Shown: positions 15,604 to 23,972, numbered from the stretch's first letter. The stretch: DNA of 64,000 nt from JABCPE02 sp963520375 (GCA_963520375.1 CAUQQF010000004.1:62001-126000), one strand, 5' to 3'. The notes: generated by a model not told the origin, from the letters alone. Translations and numbers: made by a program.

Positions 15604-15882
15604 ATGGCAAGATCACTTAAGAAAGGACCTTTTATTCACCATTCATTAGAGAAAAAGGTTCAAGCAAATATAGAGTCTGGTAAAAAGACAGTAATTAAAA
15701 CATGGTCTAGAGCATCTATGATTTCTCCAGACATGGTAGGACAAACTATAGCAGTGCACAATGGGAAATCTTTTATCCCTGTATATATCACTGAAAATAT
15801 GGTAGGTCATAAGTTAGGCGAATTTTCTCCGACAAGATCTTTCAGAGGTCACGCGGGTAATAAAAATAAAGGTAGCAGATAA
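15604..15882 (+). CDS. rpsS: 30S ribosomal protein S19
   Basis: S19 lies in the 30S head next to S13. The 92 residues show MARSLKKGPFIHHSLEKKV and the conserved MVGHKLGEFSPTRSFRGH motif. It sits in the standard rplB-rpsS-rplV order. Confidence 0.98.
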   Translation: MARSLKKGPFIHHSLEKKVQANIESGKKTVIKTWSRASMISPDMVGQTIAVHNGKSFIPVYITENMVGHKLGEFSPTRSFRGHAGNKNKGSR

Positions 15883-15887
15883 TAGTC

Positions 15888-16292
15888 ATGGGAATAAGAA
15901 AACAAAACAGTGCATTAGCTAGAAAAGCAGCGAATAGAGATGTGGTAAAAGCATGTCTAAATGATTGTCCTTCTTCTCCAAGAAAAATGAGATTAGTTGC
16001 TGATATCATCCGTGGGGAAAATGTAGATAAAGCATTATATATCCTAAAATACTCTAAAAAAGAGGCTTCTAATAAGTTAGAAAAATTGTTGTTATCAGCA
16101 ATTGCTAACTGGCAGGTGAAAAACCCTAACGCTGATGTAGAAGCAGCAAATCTTTTTGTAAAAGAGATTTATGTGGATAGTGCTAGACAATTAAAAAGAT
16201 TGAGACCAGCACCACAAGGTAGAGGTTACAGAATTAGAAAAAGATCTAACCATGTGACTTTAATTTTAGGTAATAAATCAGAAAATCAATAA
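15888..16292 (+). CDS. rplV: 50S ribosomal protein L22
   Basis: L22 binds 23S rRNA and its hairpin lines the exit tunnel. The 134 residues include CPSSPRKMRLVADIIRG and the tunnel hairpin RLRPAPQGRGYRIRKRSNH. rpsC begins 7 bp downstream. Confidence 0.98.
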   Translation: MGIRKQNSALARKAANRDVVKACLNDCPSSPRKMRLVADIIRGENVDKALYILKYSKKEASNKLEKLLLSAIANWQVKNPNADVEAANLFVKEIYVDSARQLKRLRPAPQGRGYRIRKRSNHVTLILGNKSENQ

Positions 16293-16299
16293 TCAAGGT

Positions 16300-17007
16300 A
16301 TGGGACAGAAGACAAATCCAATTGGTAATAGATTAGGAATCATTAGAGGTTGGGATTCTAACTGGTTTGGAGGAAATGATTATGGAGATAGAATCGCAGA
16401 AGACTATAAGATCAGAAGATACCTTGAGGCTAGATTATCTAAAGGTGGAATCTCTAGAATCTTTATAGAAAGAACATTAAAGTTAGTTACAGTTACAATC
16501 ACTACAGCAAGACCAGGTTTAATCATTGGTAAAGGTGGTCAAGAGGTTGATAAATTAAAAGAAGAGTTAAAGAAAATCACTGATAAGGATATTCAAATTA
16601 ACATCTTTGAAATTAAGAGACCAGAATTAGACGCTGTATTGGTTGCGGATAGCATTGCTAAGCAAATTGAAAACAGAATTTCTTACAGAAGAGCTGTTAA
16701 AATGGCTATCGCTGGTTCTATGAGAATGGGGGCAGAGGGAATAAAAGTTCAGATTTCTGGAAGATTGAATGGAGCTGAAATGGCAAGATCAGAATCTTTC
16801 AAAGAAGGAAGAATTCCTCTATCTACATTCAGAGCAGATATAGATTATCATATCGCAGAAGCACATACTACTTATGGTAGATTGGGTGTTAAAGTGTGGA
16901 TTATGAAGGGTGAAGTATATGGTAAGAGAGAGCTTTCTCCACTTGTAGGGCAACCACAAAAGAAAGGGCCTGCATCAGGAGGAGGTAAAAAAAGAGAAAG
17001 AAAATAA
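16300..17007 (+). CDS. rpsC: 30S ribosomal protein S3
   Basis: S3 forms part of the mRNA entry channel. The 235 residues begin MGQKTNPIGNRLGIIRGWDSNW, have the KH-domain motif LIIGKGGQEVDKLK, and end in a basic tail (KKRERK). A 93-bp AT-rich gap with inverted repeats separates it from rplP. Confidence 0.98.
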   Translation: MGQKTNPIGNRLGIIRGWDSNWFGGNDYGDRIAEDYKIRRYLEARLSKGGISRIFIERTLKLVTVTITTARPGLIIGKGGQEVDKLKEELKKITDKDIQINIFEIKRPELDAVLVADSIAKQIENRISYRRAVKMAIAGSMRMGAEGIKVQISGRLNGAEMARSESFKEGRIPLSTFRADIDYHIAEAHTTYGRLGVKVWIMKGEVYGKRELSPLVGQPQKKGPASGGGKKRERK

Positions 17008-17100
17008 TTAATGAAATTTTAGGTTTGAAATTGAAAATTTTAAATGCCGTTACCTTTTAAAATCTAAAATTTAAAATCTAAGATCTAAAATTCTAAAATT
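17008..17100 (+). repeat. AT-rich repetitive gap between rpsC and rplP
   Basis: The gap contains AAATTTTAGGTTT (17014-17026), near-complementary to AATCTAAAATTT (17061-17072), followed by iterated TCTAAAATT/ATCTAAAAT-type units up to the rplP ATG. It can form a weak hairpin and looks like simple-sequence expansion inside an otherwise tightly packed operon. Confidence 0.55.
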
Positions 17101-17526
17101 ATGTTACAACCAAAAAGAACCAAGTTCCGTCGTGTTCATAAAATGAAAATGAAAGGTAATGCTAACAGAGGAGCTCAGTTAGCTTACGGAACATTCGGAA
17201 TTAAAGCCATGGAAGGTGCTTGGATCACTGCAAGACAGATTGAGGCGGCTCGTATCGCTGCTACAAGATATATGAAGAGAGAGGGACAACTATGGATTAA
17301 AATATTCCCAGATAAGCCAATTACTAAAAAACCAGCTGAAGTAAGGATGGGTAAAGGTAAAGGTGCTGTAGAATACTGGGTAGCTGTAGTAAAACCAGGA
17401 AGAGTAATGTTTGAAATCGGAGGAGTACCTTACGAAGTAGCAAAAGAGGCGTTAAGACTTGCTGCACAAAAACTTCCAGTAGTTACGAAGTTCATAGTAG
17501 CTAATGATTTTGTTCAACCACAATAA
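17101..17526 (+). CDS. rplP: 50S ribosomal protein L16
   Basis: L16 helps position A-site tRNA. The 141 residues show MLQPKRTKFRRVHKMKMKG and the MGKGKGAVEYWVAVVKPGRVMFE motif. It is followed after 11 bp by rpmC. Confidence 0.98.
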   Translation: MLQPKRTKFRRVHKMKMKGNANRGAQLAYGTFGIKAMEGAWITARQIEAARIAATRYMKREGQLWIKIFPDKPITKKPAEVRMGKGKGAVEYWVAVVKPGRVMFEIGGVPYEVAKEALRLAAQKLPVVTKFIVANDFVQPQ

Positions 17527-17537
17527 ATCTCGAAATT

Positions 17538-17723
17538 ATGAAACAAGCTGAAATTAAGAACTTAAGCGTAGAGGATATCAAGGCGAAATTAGTAGAGTTG
17601 AGAGCTACTTACAGCAAAACAAGATTGGCTCACAAAATTAGCCCAGTAGAAAATCCTATTCAAATCAGAGATTTAAGAAGAACAATCGCAAGACTTGAAA
17701 CTGAGTTAACTAACAAACAATAA
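17538..17723 (+). CDS. rpmC: 50S ribosomal protein L29
   Basis: This small two-helix protein sits at the tunnel exit next to L23. The 61 residues start MKQAEIKNLSVEDIKAKL and carry the LARLET-type C-terminal motif (IARLETELTNKQ). Order and spacing are standard. Confidence 0.96.
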   Translation: MKQAEIKNLSVEDIKAKLVELRATYSKTRLAHKISPVENPIQIRDLRRTIARLETELTNKQ

Positions 17724-17737
17724 TTTTCATTTTAAGC

Positions 17738-17992
17738 ATGGAAAGAAATTTAAGAAAAGAAAGAATAGGAATAGTTTCGAGCAATAAAATGGAAAAAACC
17801 ATTGTTGTTAGTGAAACTATGAGAATGAAACATCCTATGTACGGTAAATTCGTATTAAAAACGAAAAAATATACTGCACATGATGAGAACAACGAGTGTA
17901 ACGAAGGTGATACAGTTTTAATCCAAGAAACTAGACCTTTGAGTAAGAATAAGAGATGGAGATTAGTAAGAATTATAGAAAGAGCTAAGTAA
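17738..17992 (+). CDS. rpsQ: 30S ribosomal protein S17
   Basis: S17 is a primary 16S-binding OB-fold protein. The 84 residues show RKERIGIVSSNKMEKTIVV, the HPMYGKFV motif and IQETRPLSKNKRWRLV. Its stop codon overlaps the rplN start (TAATG), indicating translational coupling. Confidence 0.98.
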   Translation: MERNLRKERIGIVSSNKMEKTIVVSETMRMKHPMYGKFVLKTKKYTAHDENNECNEGDTVLIQETRPLSKNKRWRLVRIIERAK

Positions 17993-18360
17993 TGTTACAA
18001 ACTGAATCAAGATTAAAAGTTGCTGATAACACTGGTGCTAAAGAGGTGCTAGTAATCAGAGTTCTAGGTGGTACTAGAAGAAGATATGCTTCTGTTGGTG
18101 ATAAAATCGTAGTTACTATTAAAGATGCTACTCCATCAGGAAATGCAAAGAAAGGACAAGTGTCTAAAGCTGTTGTAGTAAGAACTAAAAAAGCTGTTCG
18201 CAGAAAAGATGGTTCATACATCAGTTTCGATGACAATGCTTGTGTTTTGCTCAATGCAGCGGGAGAAATGAGAGGAACTCGTGTTTTCGGACCTGTTGCT
18301 AGAGAATTGAGAGATAAAGAATATATGAAAGTAATTTCATTAGCCCCTGAAGTTTTATAA
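17992..18360 (+). CDS. rplN: 50S ribosomal protein L14
   Basis: L14 contacts 16S rRNA at an intersubunit bridge. The 122 residues start MLQTESRLKVADNTGAKE and contain FDDNACVLLN and GTRVFGPVARELR. The ATG overlaps the rpsQ stop codon. Confidence 0.98.
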   Translation: MLQTESRLKVADNTGAKEVLVIRVLGGTRRRYASVGDKIVVTIKDATPSGNAKKGQVSKAVVVRTKKAVRRKDGSYISFDDNACVLLNAAGEMRGTRVFGPVARELRDKEYMKVISLAPEVL

Positions 18361-18371
18361 ATTCTAGAAAG

Positions 18372-18692
18372 ATGACAAAGTTAAAAATCAAAAAAGGAGA
18401 TAATGTAATTGTTACTACAGGTAATAAAAACATTAAAGGTAAAACGGGTGAAGTTATTGCTGTAATTAAAGATAAAAATAGAGCTGTAGTTGCAGGTCTT
18501 AATATCGTAAAGAAGCATGTAAAGCCATCTGCGTCTAATCCACAAGGAGGAATTGTAGAAAAGGAAGCTTCAATCCATATTTCTAACTTAGCGTTAGTAG
18601 ATCCTAAAACAGGAAAAGCTACAAAAGTTGGATACAAAATGGAAGGAGATAAAAAAGTAAGATTTGCAAAAAAATCTGGTGAAATTTTATAA
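18372..18692 (+). CDS. rplX: 50S ribosomal protein L24
   Basis: L24 is an assembly initiator with a KOW motif (GDNVIVTTGNKNIKGKTGEV). The 106 residues are of normal length. In E. coli the next interval is the S8 repressor site; here rplE follows after only 11 bp and no such structure is evident. Confidence 0.97.
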   Translation: MTKLKIKKGDNVIVTTGNKNIKGKTGEVIAVIKDKNRAVVAGLNIVKKHVKPSASNPQGGIVEKEASIHISNLALVDPKTGKATKVGYKMEGDKKVRFAKKSGEIL

Positions 18693-18703
18693 AAGACTAA
18701 AAG

Positions 18704-19255
18704 ATGGAATACATAGCTAGACCCAAAAAATTATATAAAGAAAAAATTGTTCCAGCAATGATGGAAGAATTTGGGTATAAGTCTGTAATGCAAGTACCAA
18801 GATTAGAGAAAATCGTACTTTCTCAAGGTTTGGGAGATGCAGTACAAGATAAAAAGATTGTAGATTATGCGGTAGAAGAACTTACAGCAATTACTGGACA
18901 AAAAGCAGTAGGAACAATCTCTAAAAAAGATGAAGCTTCATTCAAATTGAGAAGAGGTGTTCCAATTGGAGCAAAAGTAACACTAAGAGCAGACAGAATG
19001 TACGAGTTTTTAGATAGACTTACATCTTCTGCACTACCAAGAATCAGAGATTTCAGTGGAATCAAAGCTGATGGTTTTGATGGAAGAGGTAACTACAACT
19101 TGGGTATTACCGAGCAGATTATCTTCCCTGAGATCGTGATTGATAAAGTGAAAAAAATCCAAGGTATGGATATTACTTTTGTGACTTCTGCTAAAACAGA
19201 TAAAGAAGCTAAAGTTTTATTAACTCATTTCGGATTACCGTTTAAAAAGAACTAA
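18704..19255 (+). CDS. rplE: 50S ribosomal protein L5
   Basis: L5 binds 5S rRNA in the central protuberance. The 183 residues include MQVPRLEKIVLSQGLG, KKDEASFKLRRGVPIGAKVTLR in two parts, and NLGITEQIIFPEI. rpsN starts 2 bp downstream. Confidence 0.98.
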   Translation: MEYIARPKKLYKEKIVPAMMEEFGYKSVMQVPRLEKIVLSQGLGDAVQDKKIVDYAVEELTAITGQKAVGTISKKDEASFKLRRGVPIGAKVTLRADRMYEFLDRLTSSALPRIRDFSGIKADGFDGRGNYNLGITEQIIFPEIVIDKVKKIQGMDITFVTSAKTDKEAKVLLTHFGLPFKKN

Positions 19256-19257
19256 TC

Positions 19258-19527
19258 ATGGCAAAGGAATCAATGAAAGCGCGTGAGCGCAAAAGAGAAG
19301 CACTAGTTGCTAAATATGCCGCTAAAAGAAAAGCTTTGAAAGAAGCGGGAGATTATGAAGCTCTACAAAAATTGCCTAAAAATGCTTCTCCAGTGAGATT
19401 GCACAACAGATGCAAACTTACAGGAAGACCAAGAGGGTATATGAGAATCTTCGGAATTTCGAGAGTTACTTTCAGAGAAATGGCAAACCAAGGACTTATC
19501 CCTGGTGTTAAAAAAGCAAGTTGGTAA
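19258..19527 (+). CDS. rpsN: 30S ribosomal protein S14, zinc-free form
   Basis: S14 lies in the 30S head. The 89-residue length and the single Cys in LHNRCKLTGRPRGYMR, with no CxxC pairs, place it in the long zinc-independent (C-minus) group rather than the short zinc-ribbon group. It is followed by an 80-bp gap with interlocking inverted repeats before rpsH. Confidence 0.97.
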   Translation: MAKESMKARERKREALVAKYAAKRKALKEAGDYEALQKLPKNASPVRLHNRCKLTGRPRGYMRIFGISRVTFREMANQGLIPGVKKASW

Positions 19528-19581
19528 CAATTTTTAACAAATCGAGATAATTAAGTTGTAAAAATTGCAAAACTAATTATC
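19528..19581 (+). promoter_or_regulatory. Interlocking inverted repeats upstream of rpsH
   Basis: Arm pair 1 joins 19528-19540 with 19556-19567 (12 pairs, one bulge). Arm pair 2 joins 19546-19555 with 19573-19581 (9 pairs, one bulge). The order is 1-2-1'-2', the topology of a pseudoknot or of two mutually exclusive hairpins. It lies just upstream of rpsH, whose product represses the spc operon in E. coli. Confidence 0.5.
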
Positions 19582-19607
19582 ATTAACCAATATTAAAAAA
19601 AAGAAAA

Positions 19608-20006
19608 ATGGTAACAGATCCAATTTCAGATTTCCTAACTAGAGTAAGGAACGCACAAAGCGCAGGCCACAAAGTGGTGGAAATTCCTGCATCGAAAATT
19701 AAAAAGGAGATTACGAAAATCCTATTTGATCAAGGGTACATCTTGAACTATAAGTTTGAAGATAATGCTGTTCAAGGGACTATCAAAATCGCTTTGAAGT
19801 ATGACAAGCAAACTAACAAACCAGCTATCAAGTCTATTCAGAGAGCTTCTAGACCTGGTTTGAGAAAATACGCTGGTTCAGATGAACTTCCAAGAGTATT
19901 GAACGGTTTGGGAATAGCTATTATCTCTACTTCTAAAGGAGTAATGACTGATAAAAAAGCAAGACAAGAGAAAGTAGGAGGTGAAGTAATCTGCTATGTA
20001 TATTAA
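19608..20006 (+). CDS. rpsH: 30S ribosomal protein S8
   Basis: S8 is a primary binder of the 16S central domain; in E. coli it represses the spc operon. The 132 residues show TDPISDFLTRVRNAQ, SRPGLRKYA and the C-terminal STSKGVMTDKKARQ motif. It is preceded by a structured 80-bp gap, unusual in this packed cluster. Confidence 0.98.
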   Translation: MVTDPISDFLTRVRNAQSAGHKVVEIPASKIKKEITKILFDQGYILNYKFEDNAVQGTIKIALKYDKQTNKPAIKSIQRASRPGLRKYAGSDELPRVLNGLGIAIISTSKGVMTDKKARQEKVGGEVICYVY

Positions 20007-20022
20007 TTTATAAATAGGAATA

Positions 20023-20568
20023 ATGTCAAGAATTGGTAAATCAATTATAACAATCCCAGCAGGAGTTACAGTATCATTTTCTAATAATGTAGTAACTGTG
20101 AAAGGACCAAAAGGTGAACTTTCTCAAGAAATCACTAAAGGGATTACGATAGCACAAGAAGGTGCTGAACTAACAGTAAACAGACCATCTGATTCTAAAG
20201 AACATAGATCTCTTCATGGTCTTTATAGAGCACTAATCAACAATATGGTAGTTGGTGTTTCAGAAGGGTTTACAAAACAGTTAGAATTAGTAGGTGTAGG
20301 TTATAGAGCATCTCACTCAGGACAAAAACTGGAGTTGGCTCTAGGTTTCTCTCATGGTATTTTAATGGAACTTCCAAAAGAAATCACATTAAATACTGAG
20401 ACTGAAAAAGGTAAGAACCCAATCATCACTTTATCATCTCATGATAAACAATTATTGGGAATGGTGGTTGCAAAAATCAGATCATTTAGAAAACCTGAAC
20501 CTTACAAAGGAAAAGGTGTGAGATTTGTAGGAGAAAATGTTAGAAGAAAAGCTGGTAAATCTGCTTAA
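20023..20568 (+). CDS. rplF: 50S ribosomal protein L6
   Basis: L6 lies near the sarcin-ricin loop. The 181 residues have duplicated L6 domains, with MSRIGKSIITIPAGV at the N-terminus and the signature PEPYKGKGVRFVGENVRRK-type motif near the C-terminus. Position between rpsH and rplR is standard. Confidence 0.98.
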   Translation: MSRIGKSIITIPAGVTVSFSNNVVTVKGPKGELSQEITKGITIAQEGAELTVNRPSDSKEHRSLHGLYRALINNMVVGVSEGFTKQLELVGVGYRASHSGQKLELALGFSHGILMELPKEITLNTETEKGKNPIITLSSHDKQLLGMVVAKIRSFRKPEPYKGKGVRFVGENVRRKAGKSA

Positions 20569-20579
20569 AATTTAAGGAA

Positions 20580-20933
20580 ATGGCATTAACAAAAGTAGAA
20601 AAAAGAAACAGAATAAAGAGAAGAGTAAGAGGGAAAATCTCCGGTACTCAGGCATCACCAAGATTATCTGTATATAAGAGTAATAAAGAAATTTATGCTC
20701 AGTTGATCGATGACAAAGAAGGTAAAACTTTAGTATTCGCTTCTTCTAGAGAGAAAGAAGTAAACGCTAAAGGAACAAAAACTGAAGTAGCAGCAGCTGT
20801 AGGTAAAAGAATTGCTGAAAAAGCAAAAGCAGCAGGCTATGAAAAAGTAGTTTTTGATAGAAATGGTTTCGTATATCATGGAAGAATAAAAGCTCTTGCT
20901 GATGGTGCTAGAGAAGGAGGTCTTCAATTCTAA
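20580..20933 (+). CDS. rplR: 50S ribosomal protein L18
   Basis: L18 binds 5S rRNA with L5. The 117 residues start MALTKVEKRNRIKRRVRGK and end with the typical YHGRIKALADGAREGGLQF motif. rpsE follows after 18 bp. Confidence 0.98.
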   Translation: MALTKVEKRNRIKRRVRGKISGTQASPRLSVYKSNKEIYAQLIDDKEGKTLVFASSREKEVNAKGTKTEVAAAVGKRIAEKAKAAGYEKVVFDRNGFVYHGRIKALADGAREGGLQF

Positions 20934-20951
20934 TTTTAAAAGTATCGAAAT

Positions 20952-21473
20952 ATGTTAGGAATAGATAATATAGAAAGAGTAAAACCTGGAGGATTAGAAT
21001 TAGTAGATCGTCTAGTTGCTGTGAACAGAGTAACCAAGGTAACCAAAGGAGGTCGTGCTTTCGGATTTTCTGCTATCGTTGTAGTAGGAAATGAAGATGG
21101 AGTGATTGGTCATGGTCTTGGTAAGTCTAAAGAAGTTGCATCTGCGATTTCTAAAGCAGTAGAAGAAGCTAAGAAAAACTTAGTGAGAGTACCTGTAATT
21201 AATCATACAATTCCTCATCAAACATCTGCAAGATACGGAGGAGCTGATATCTTCCTAAGACCTGCATCTCACGGTACAGGACTTATCGCAGGGGGTGCGG
21301 TGAGAGCCGTTCTAGAATCTGCGGGAGTGCATGATGTATTGTCAAAATCTAAAGGTTCTTCTAACCCTCACAATGTGGTAAAAGCTACATTCAAGGCGTT
21401 GTTAGATATCAGAAGACCAGAGGAAATCGCAAGAATGAGAGGGATTTCTCTAAATAAAGTGTTCAACGGTTAA
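20952..21473 (+). CDS. rpsE: 30S ribosomal protein S5
   Basis: S5 helps maintain decoding accuracy at the mRNA entry site. The 173 residues show the double-stranded RNA-binding-like N-terminal domain (RVTKVTKGGRAFGFSAIVV) and the GTGLIAGGAVRAVLESAGV motif. Length and position are normal. Confidence 0.98.
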   Translation: MLGIDNIERVKPGGLELVDRLVAVNRVTKVTKGGRAFGFSAIVVVGNEDGVIGHGLGKSKEVASAISKAVEEAKKNLVRVPVINHTIPHQTSARYGGADIFLRPASHGTGLIAGGAVRAVLESAGVHDVLSKSKGSSNPHNVVKATFKALLDIRRPEEIARMRGISLNKVFNG

Positions 21474-21486
21474 TTTTTAAAGAAAA

Positions 21487-21663
21487 ATGGCAACAATTAA
21501 AGTAAAACAAGTAAGAAGTGCTATTGGTAGAACTAAAACTCAAAAATTAACACTTGAGGCATTAGGTCTTAGAAAATTGAACCAAGTAGTAGAGCACGAA
21601 GCTACACCATCAATTTTAGGAATGGTAGCAGCAGTAAAACATTTAGTAGAAGTTCAAAAATAA
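21487..21663 (+). CDS. rpmD: 50S ribosomal protein L30
   Basis: This 58-residue gene reads MATIKVKQVRSAIGRTKTQK, then LEALGLRKLNQVVEHE and ends AAVKHLVEVQK, the bacterial L30 pattern. It lies in the standard rpsE-rpmD-rplO position, 13 bp after rpsE. Confidence 0.97.
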   Translation: MATIKVKQVRSAIGRTKTQKLTLEALGLRKLNQVVEHEATPSILGMVAAVKHLVEVQK

Positions 21664-21673
21664 AAATAATCTT

Positions 21674-21711
21674 AAAAGGTTTAATGCTGAGAGATTGGCA
21701 TTAAATCTTTT
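21674..21711 (+). promoter_or_regulatory. 14-bp hairpin between rpmD and rplO
   Basis: Arms 21674-21687 and 21698-21711 pair over 14 positions with one G-U wobble, around a 10-base loop. The downstream sequence is only moderately T-rich, so it may be an attenuator, a processing site or a stability element. Confidence 0.6.
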
Positions 21712-21738
21712 GATTTGAATTTTAAATTTAAGACAATT

Positions 21739-22185
21739 ATGAATTTAAGTAATATTAAACCAGCATCAGGAGCTACTCACAACTCTAAAAGATTAGGTAG
21801 AGGACAAGGTAGTGGTAAAGGAGGTACTTCTACAAGAGGTCACAAAGGTGCTAAATCAAGATCTGGTAACTCTACCAAAATAGGTTTTGAAGGAGGACAA
21901 ATGCCTTTACAAAGAAGACTTCCAAAGTTTGGTTTCAATAATGTGAATAGAAAAGAATATAGAGCTATAAACTTGGATACTATTCAATCATTAATTGATG
22001 CTAAAAATTTAACTGAAATTACTAAAGAAGTTTTGGTTGAAAACGGATTGTCTTCTAAGAATGAATTAGTAAAAATTATGGGTAGAGGGGAACTAAAATC
22101 AGGAGTTTCTATTTCTGCAAATAAATTTACTAAATCTGCTGAGGAAGCAATAAACAAAGTAGGAGGTAAAGCAATCACTCTATAA
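21739..22185 (+). CDS. rplO: 50S ribosomal protein L15
   Basis: L15 is a late-assembly protein. Translation is set at the ATG at 21739 (MNLSNIKPASGATHNSKRLG); the eight codons upstream in the same frame have no family match. The 148 residues contain the glycine-rich GRGQGSGKGGTSTRGHKG region and the GFEGGQMPLQRRLPKFGF motif. secY follows after 8 bp. Confidence 0.97.
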   Translation: MNLSNIKPASGATHNSKRLGRGQGSGKGGTSTRGHKGAKSRSGNSTKIGFEGGQMPLQRRLPKFGFNNVNRKEYRAINLDTIQSLIDAKNLTEITKEVLVENGLSSKNELVKIMGRGELKSGVSISANKFTKSAEEAINKVGGKAITL

Positions 22186-22193
22186 AAAAAATA

Positions 22194-23576
22194 ATGAAGA
22201 AAGGATTTATACAAACACTCAAAAACATTTGGAGTCTTGAAGAATTAAGAGAAAAAATATTATTTACTATTTCTCTTGTATTGGTGTATAGATTCGCATC
22301 ATATATTTCCCTGCCTGCCATTAACTTGGACGAGGTAGGGAATCTTTTGCAGCATTACCAAAATCAAGGAGGCAGCAAACAAGGAACTGGTTTTTTGAGT
22401 TTGTTATCATCTTTTACAGGAGGTGCTTTTGGTAGGGCTTCTATATTGGCTTTAGGTATTATGCCATATATTTCAGCATCTATTATAGTTCAGTTAATGG
22501 GGATGCTAGTTCCATATTTTCAAAAACTACAGAAAGATGGAGAAAGTGGAAGAAATACTCTAAACCAAATAACGAGATGGCTTACGATAGGAGTGTGTCT
22601 AGTTCAGGCTCCGTTTTATCTAGGTACTATAACAAATGAGTTTTTACCATATGCACAGTTCAGAACTGCTTATTATGTAGAACCTGAGTCTGTGATGTTT
22701 TGGTTACCTAGTATAGTAATCCTTGTAACAGGATCCTTGTTTTCTATGTGGCTGGGTGAGAAGATAACAGATAGAGGTATCGGTAACGGTATATCTATAT
22801 TGATAATGGTGGGGATACTAGCAGATCTTCCTATGGCTTTTGTAGATGAAGTTACTCAGCAAACTAGCAAAGGAGGGTTAGGTTCTATCATTATTTTAGT
22901 AGAAGTTCTATTCTGGTTATTAGTTATTGTTTTAGCGATATTGTTATCAGTTGCTGTAAGAAAGATACCAGTACAATATGTGAGCAGAGCCCATGCAAGA
23001 GGAGGACACAACAGTGCTTTGACAGAGGGAGCTAGACAATGGATTCCTTTGAAAGTAAATGCAGCTGGTGTGATGCCTATCATCTTTGCACAGGCGATAA
23101 TGTTCATTCCTGGGTTATTGACTAAAGTAGATGAAACAAATACATTTTTAGCAGGCTTTAAAAATGTTTTTAGCTGGCAGTATAATGTTTTATTTGCTTT
23201 GTTGATTATAATATTTTCTTTCTTTTACACAGCTATCTCAATTCCTACCCATCAGATGGCAGAGGAACTTAAAAGAAATGGCGGATTAATCCCTAAAATA
23301 AAACCAGGAAAAGAAACAGCAGATTATATAGATGATATTTTATCAAAAATAACTTTGCCAGGTTCGATTTTTTTAGCTATCTTTGCAGTCCTTCCAGCAA
23401 TAGTTCATGGTACTTTTGTACAAACAGATAGATTTTCACTGTTTTTCGGTGGAACATCATTGTTGATTATGGTAAGTGTAATATTGGATACTGTACAACA
23501 AGTAAACACATATCTTTTAAATCATCATTATGATGGATTGATGCAGTCAAAATTATCAAGAACAATAAAAAGGTAA
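22194..23576 (+). CDS. secY: Protein translocase subunit SecY
   Basis: SecY is the channel of the Sec translocon in the inner membrane. The 460 residues contain about ten membrane segments, the plug region following LVYRFASYISLP, the GIMPYISASIIVQLM segment, and the cytoplasmic loop KRNGGLIPKIKPGKETADY. Position in the spc block is standard, although no map or adk gene follows before infA. Confidence 0.98.
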   Translation: MKKGFIQTLKNIWSLEELREKILFTISLVLVYRFASYISLPAINLDEVGNLLQHYQNQGGSKQGTGFLSLLSSFTGGAFGRASILALGIMPYISASIIVQLMGMLVPYFQKLQKDGESGRNTLNQITRWLTIGVCLVQAPFYLGTITNEFLPYAQFRTAYYVEPESVMFWLPSIVILVTGSLFSMWLGEKITDRGIGNGISILIMVGILADLPMAFVDEVTQQTSKGGLGSIIILVEVLFWLLVIVLAILLSVAVRKIPVQYVSRAHARGGHNSALTEGARQWIPLKVNAAGVMPIIFAQAIMFIPGLLTKVDETNTFLAGFKNVFSWQYNVLFALLIIIFSFFYTAISIPTHQMAEELKRNGGLIPKIKPGKETADYIDDILSKITLPGSIFLAIFAVLPAIVHGTFVQTDRFSLFFGGTSLLIMVSVILDTVQQVNTYLLNHHYDGLMQSKLSRTIKR

Positions 23577-23582
23577 CAATAT

Positions 23583-23798
23583 ATGGCAAAGCAAAAGCAT
23601 ATAGAACAGGATGGAGTAATAGTGGAGGCGTTGTCAAATGCCATGTTCCGTGTCGAACTAGAGAATGGGCATGTTCTCATAGCACATATCTCTGGAAAGA
23701 TGAGAATGCACTATATAAAGCTCTTGCCAGGTGATAAGGTGAAACTAGAACTTTCTCCATATGACTTGACCAAGGGAAGAATTACTTTTAGATACTAG
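23583..23798 (+). CDS. infA: Translation initiation factor IF-1
   Basis: IF-1 occupies the ribosomal A site during initiation. The 71 residues form an S1-type OB fold with EQDGVIVEALSNAMFRVELENG, HISGKMRMHYIKLLPGDKV and SPYDLTKGRITFRY. It begins 6 bp after secY. Confidence 0.98.
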   Translation: MAKQKHIEQDGVIVEALSNAMFRVELENGHVLIAHISGKMRMHYIKLLPGDKVKLELSPYDLTKGRITFRY

Positions 23799-23832
23799 AA
23801 GTATATTAGTAGAATAAAATTAAGAATATAAG

Positions 23833-23949
23833 ATGAAAGTTAGAGCATCAATTAAGAAAAGAAGTGCAGACTGCAAAATCGTAAGAAGAAAAGGCAGATT
23901 GTACATTATTAACAAAAAGAACCCTAAATTTAAACAAAGACAAGGCTAA
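23833..23949 (+). CDS. rpmJ: 50S ribosomal protein L36, zinc-free form
   Basis: The 38-residue frame begins MKVRASIKKRSADCKIVRRK and ends NPKFKQRQG. Three of the four zinc ligands of classical L36 are missing (only Cys14 remains), so this is a zinc-independent paralogue type. It lies in the standard infA-rpmJ-rpsM position. Confidence 0.96.
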   Translation: MKVRASIKKRSADCKIVRRKGRLYIINKKNPKFKQRQG

Positions 23950-23972
23950 TTAAAATAGCATACAATTAAATT

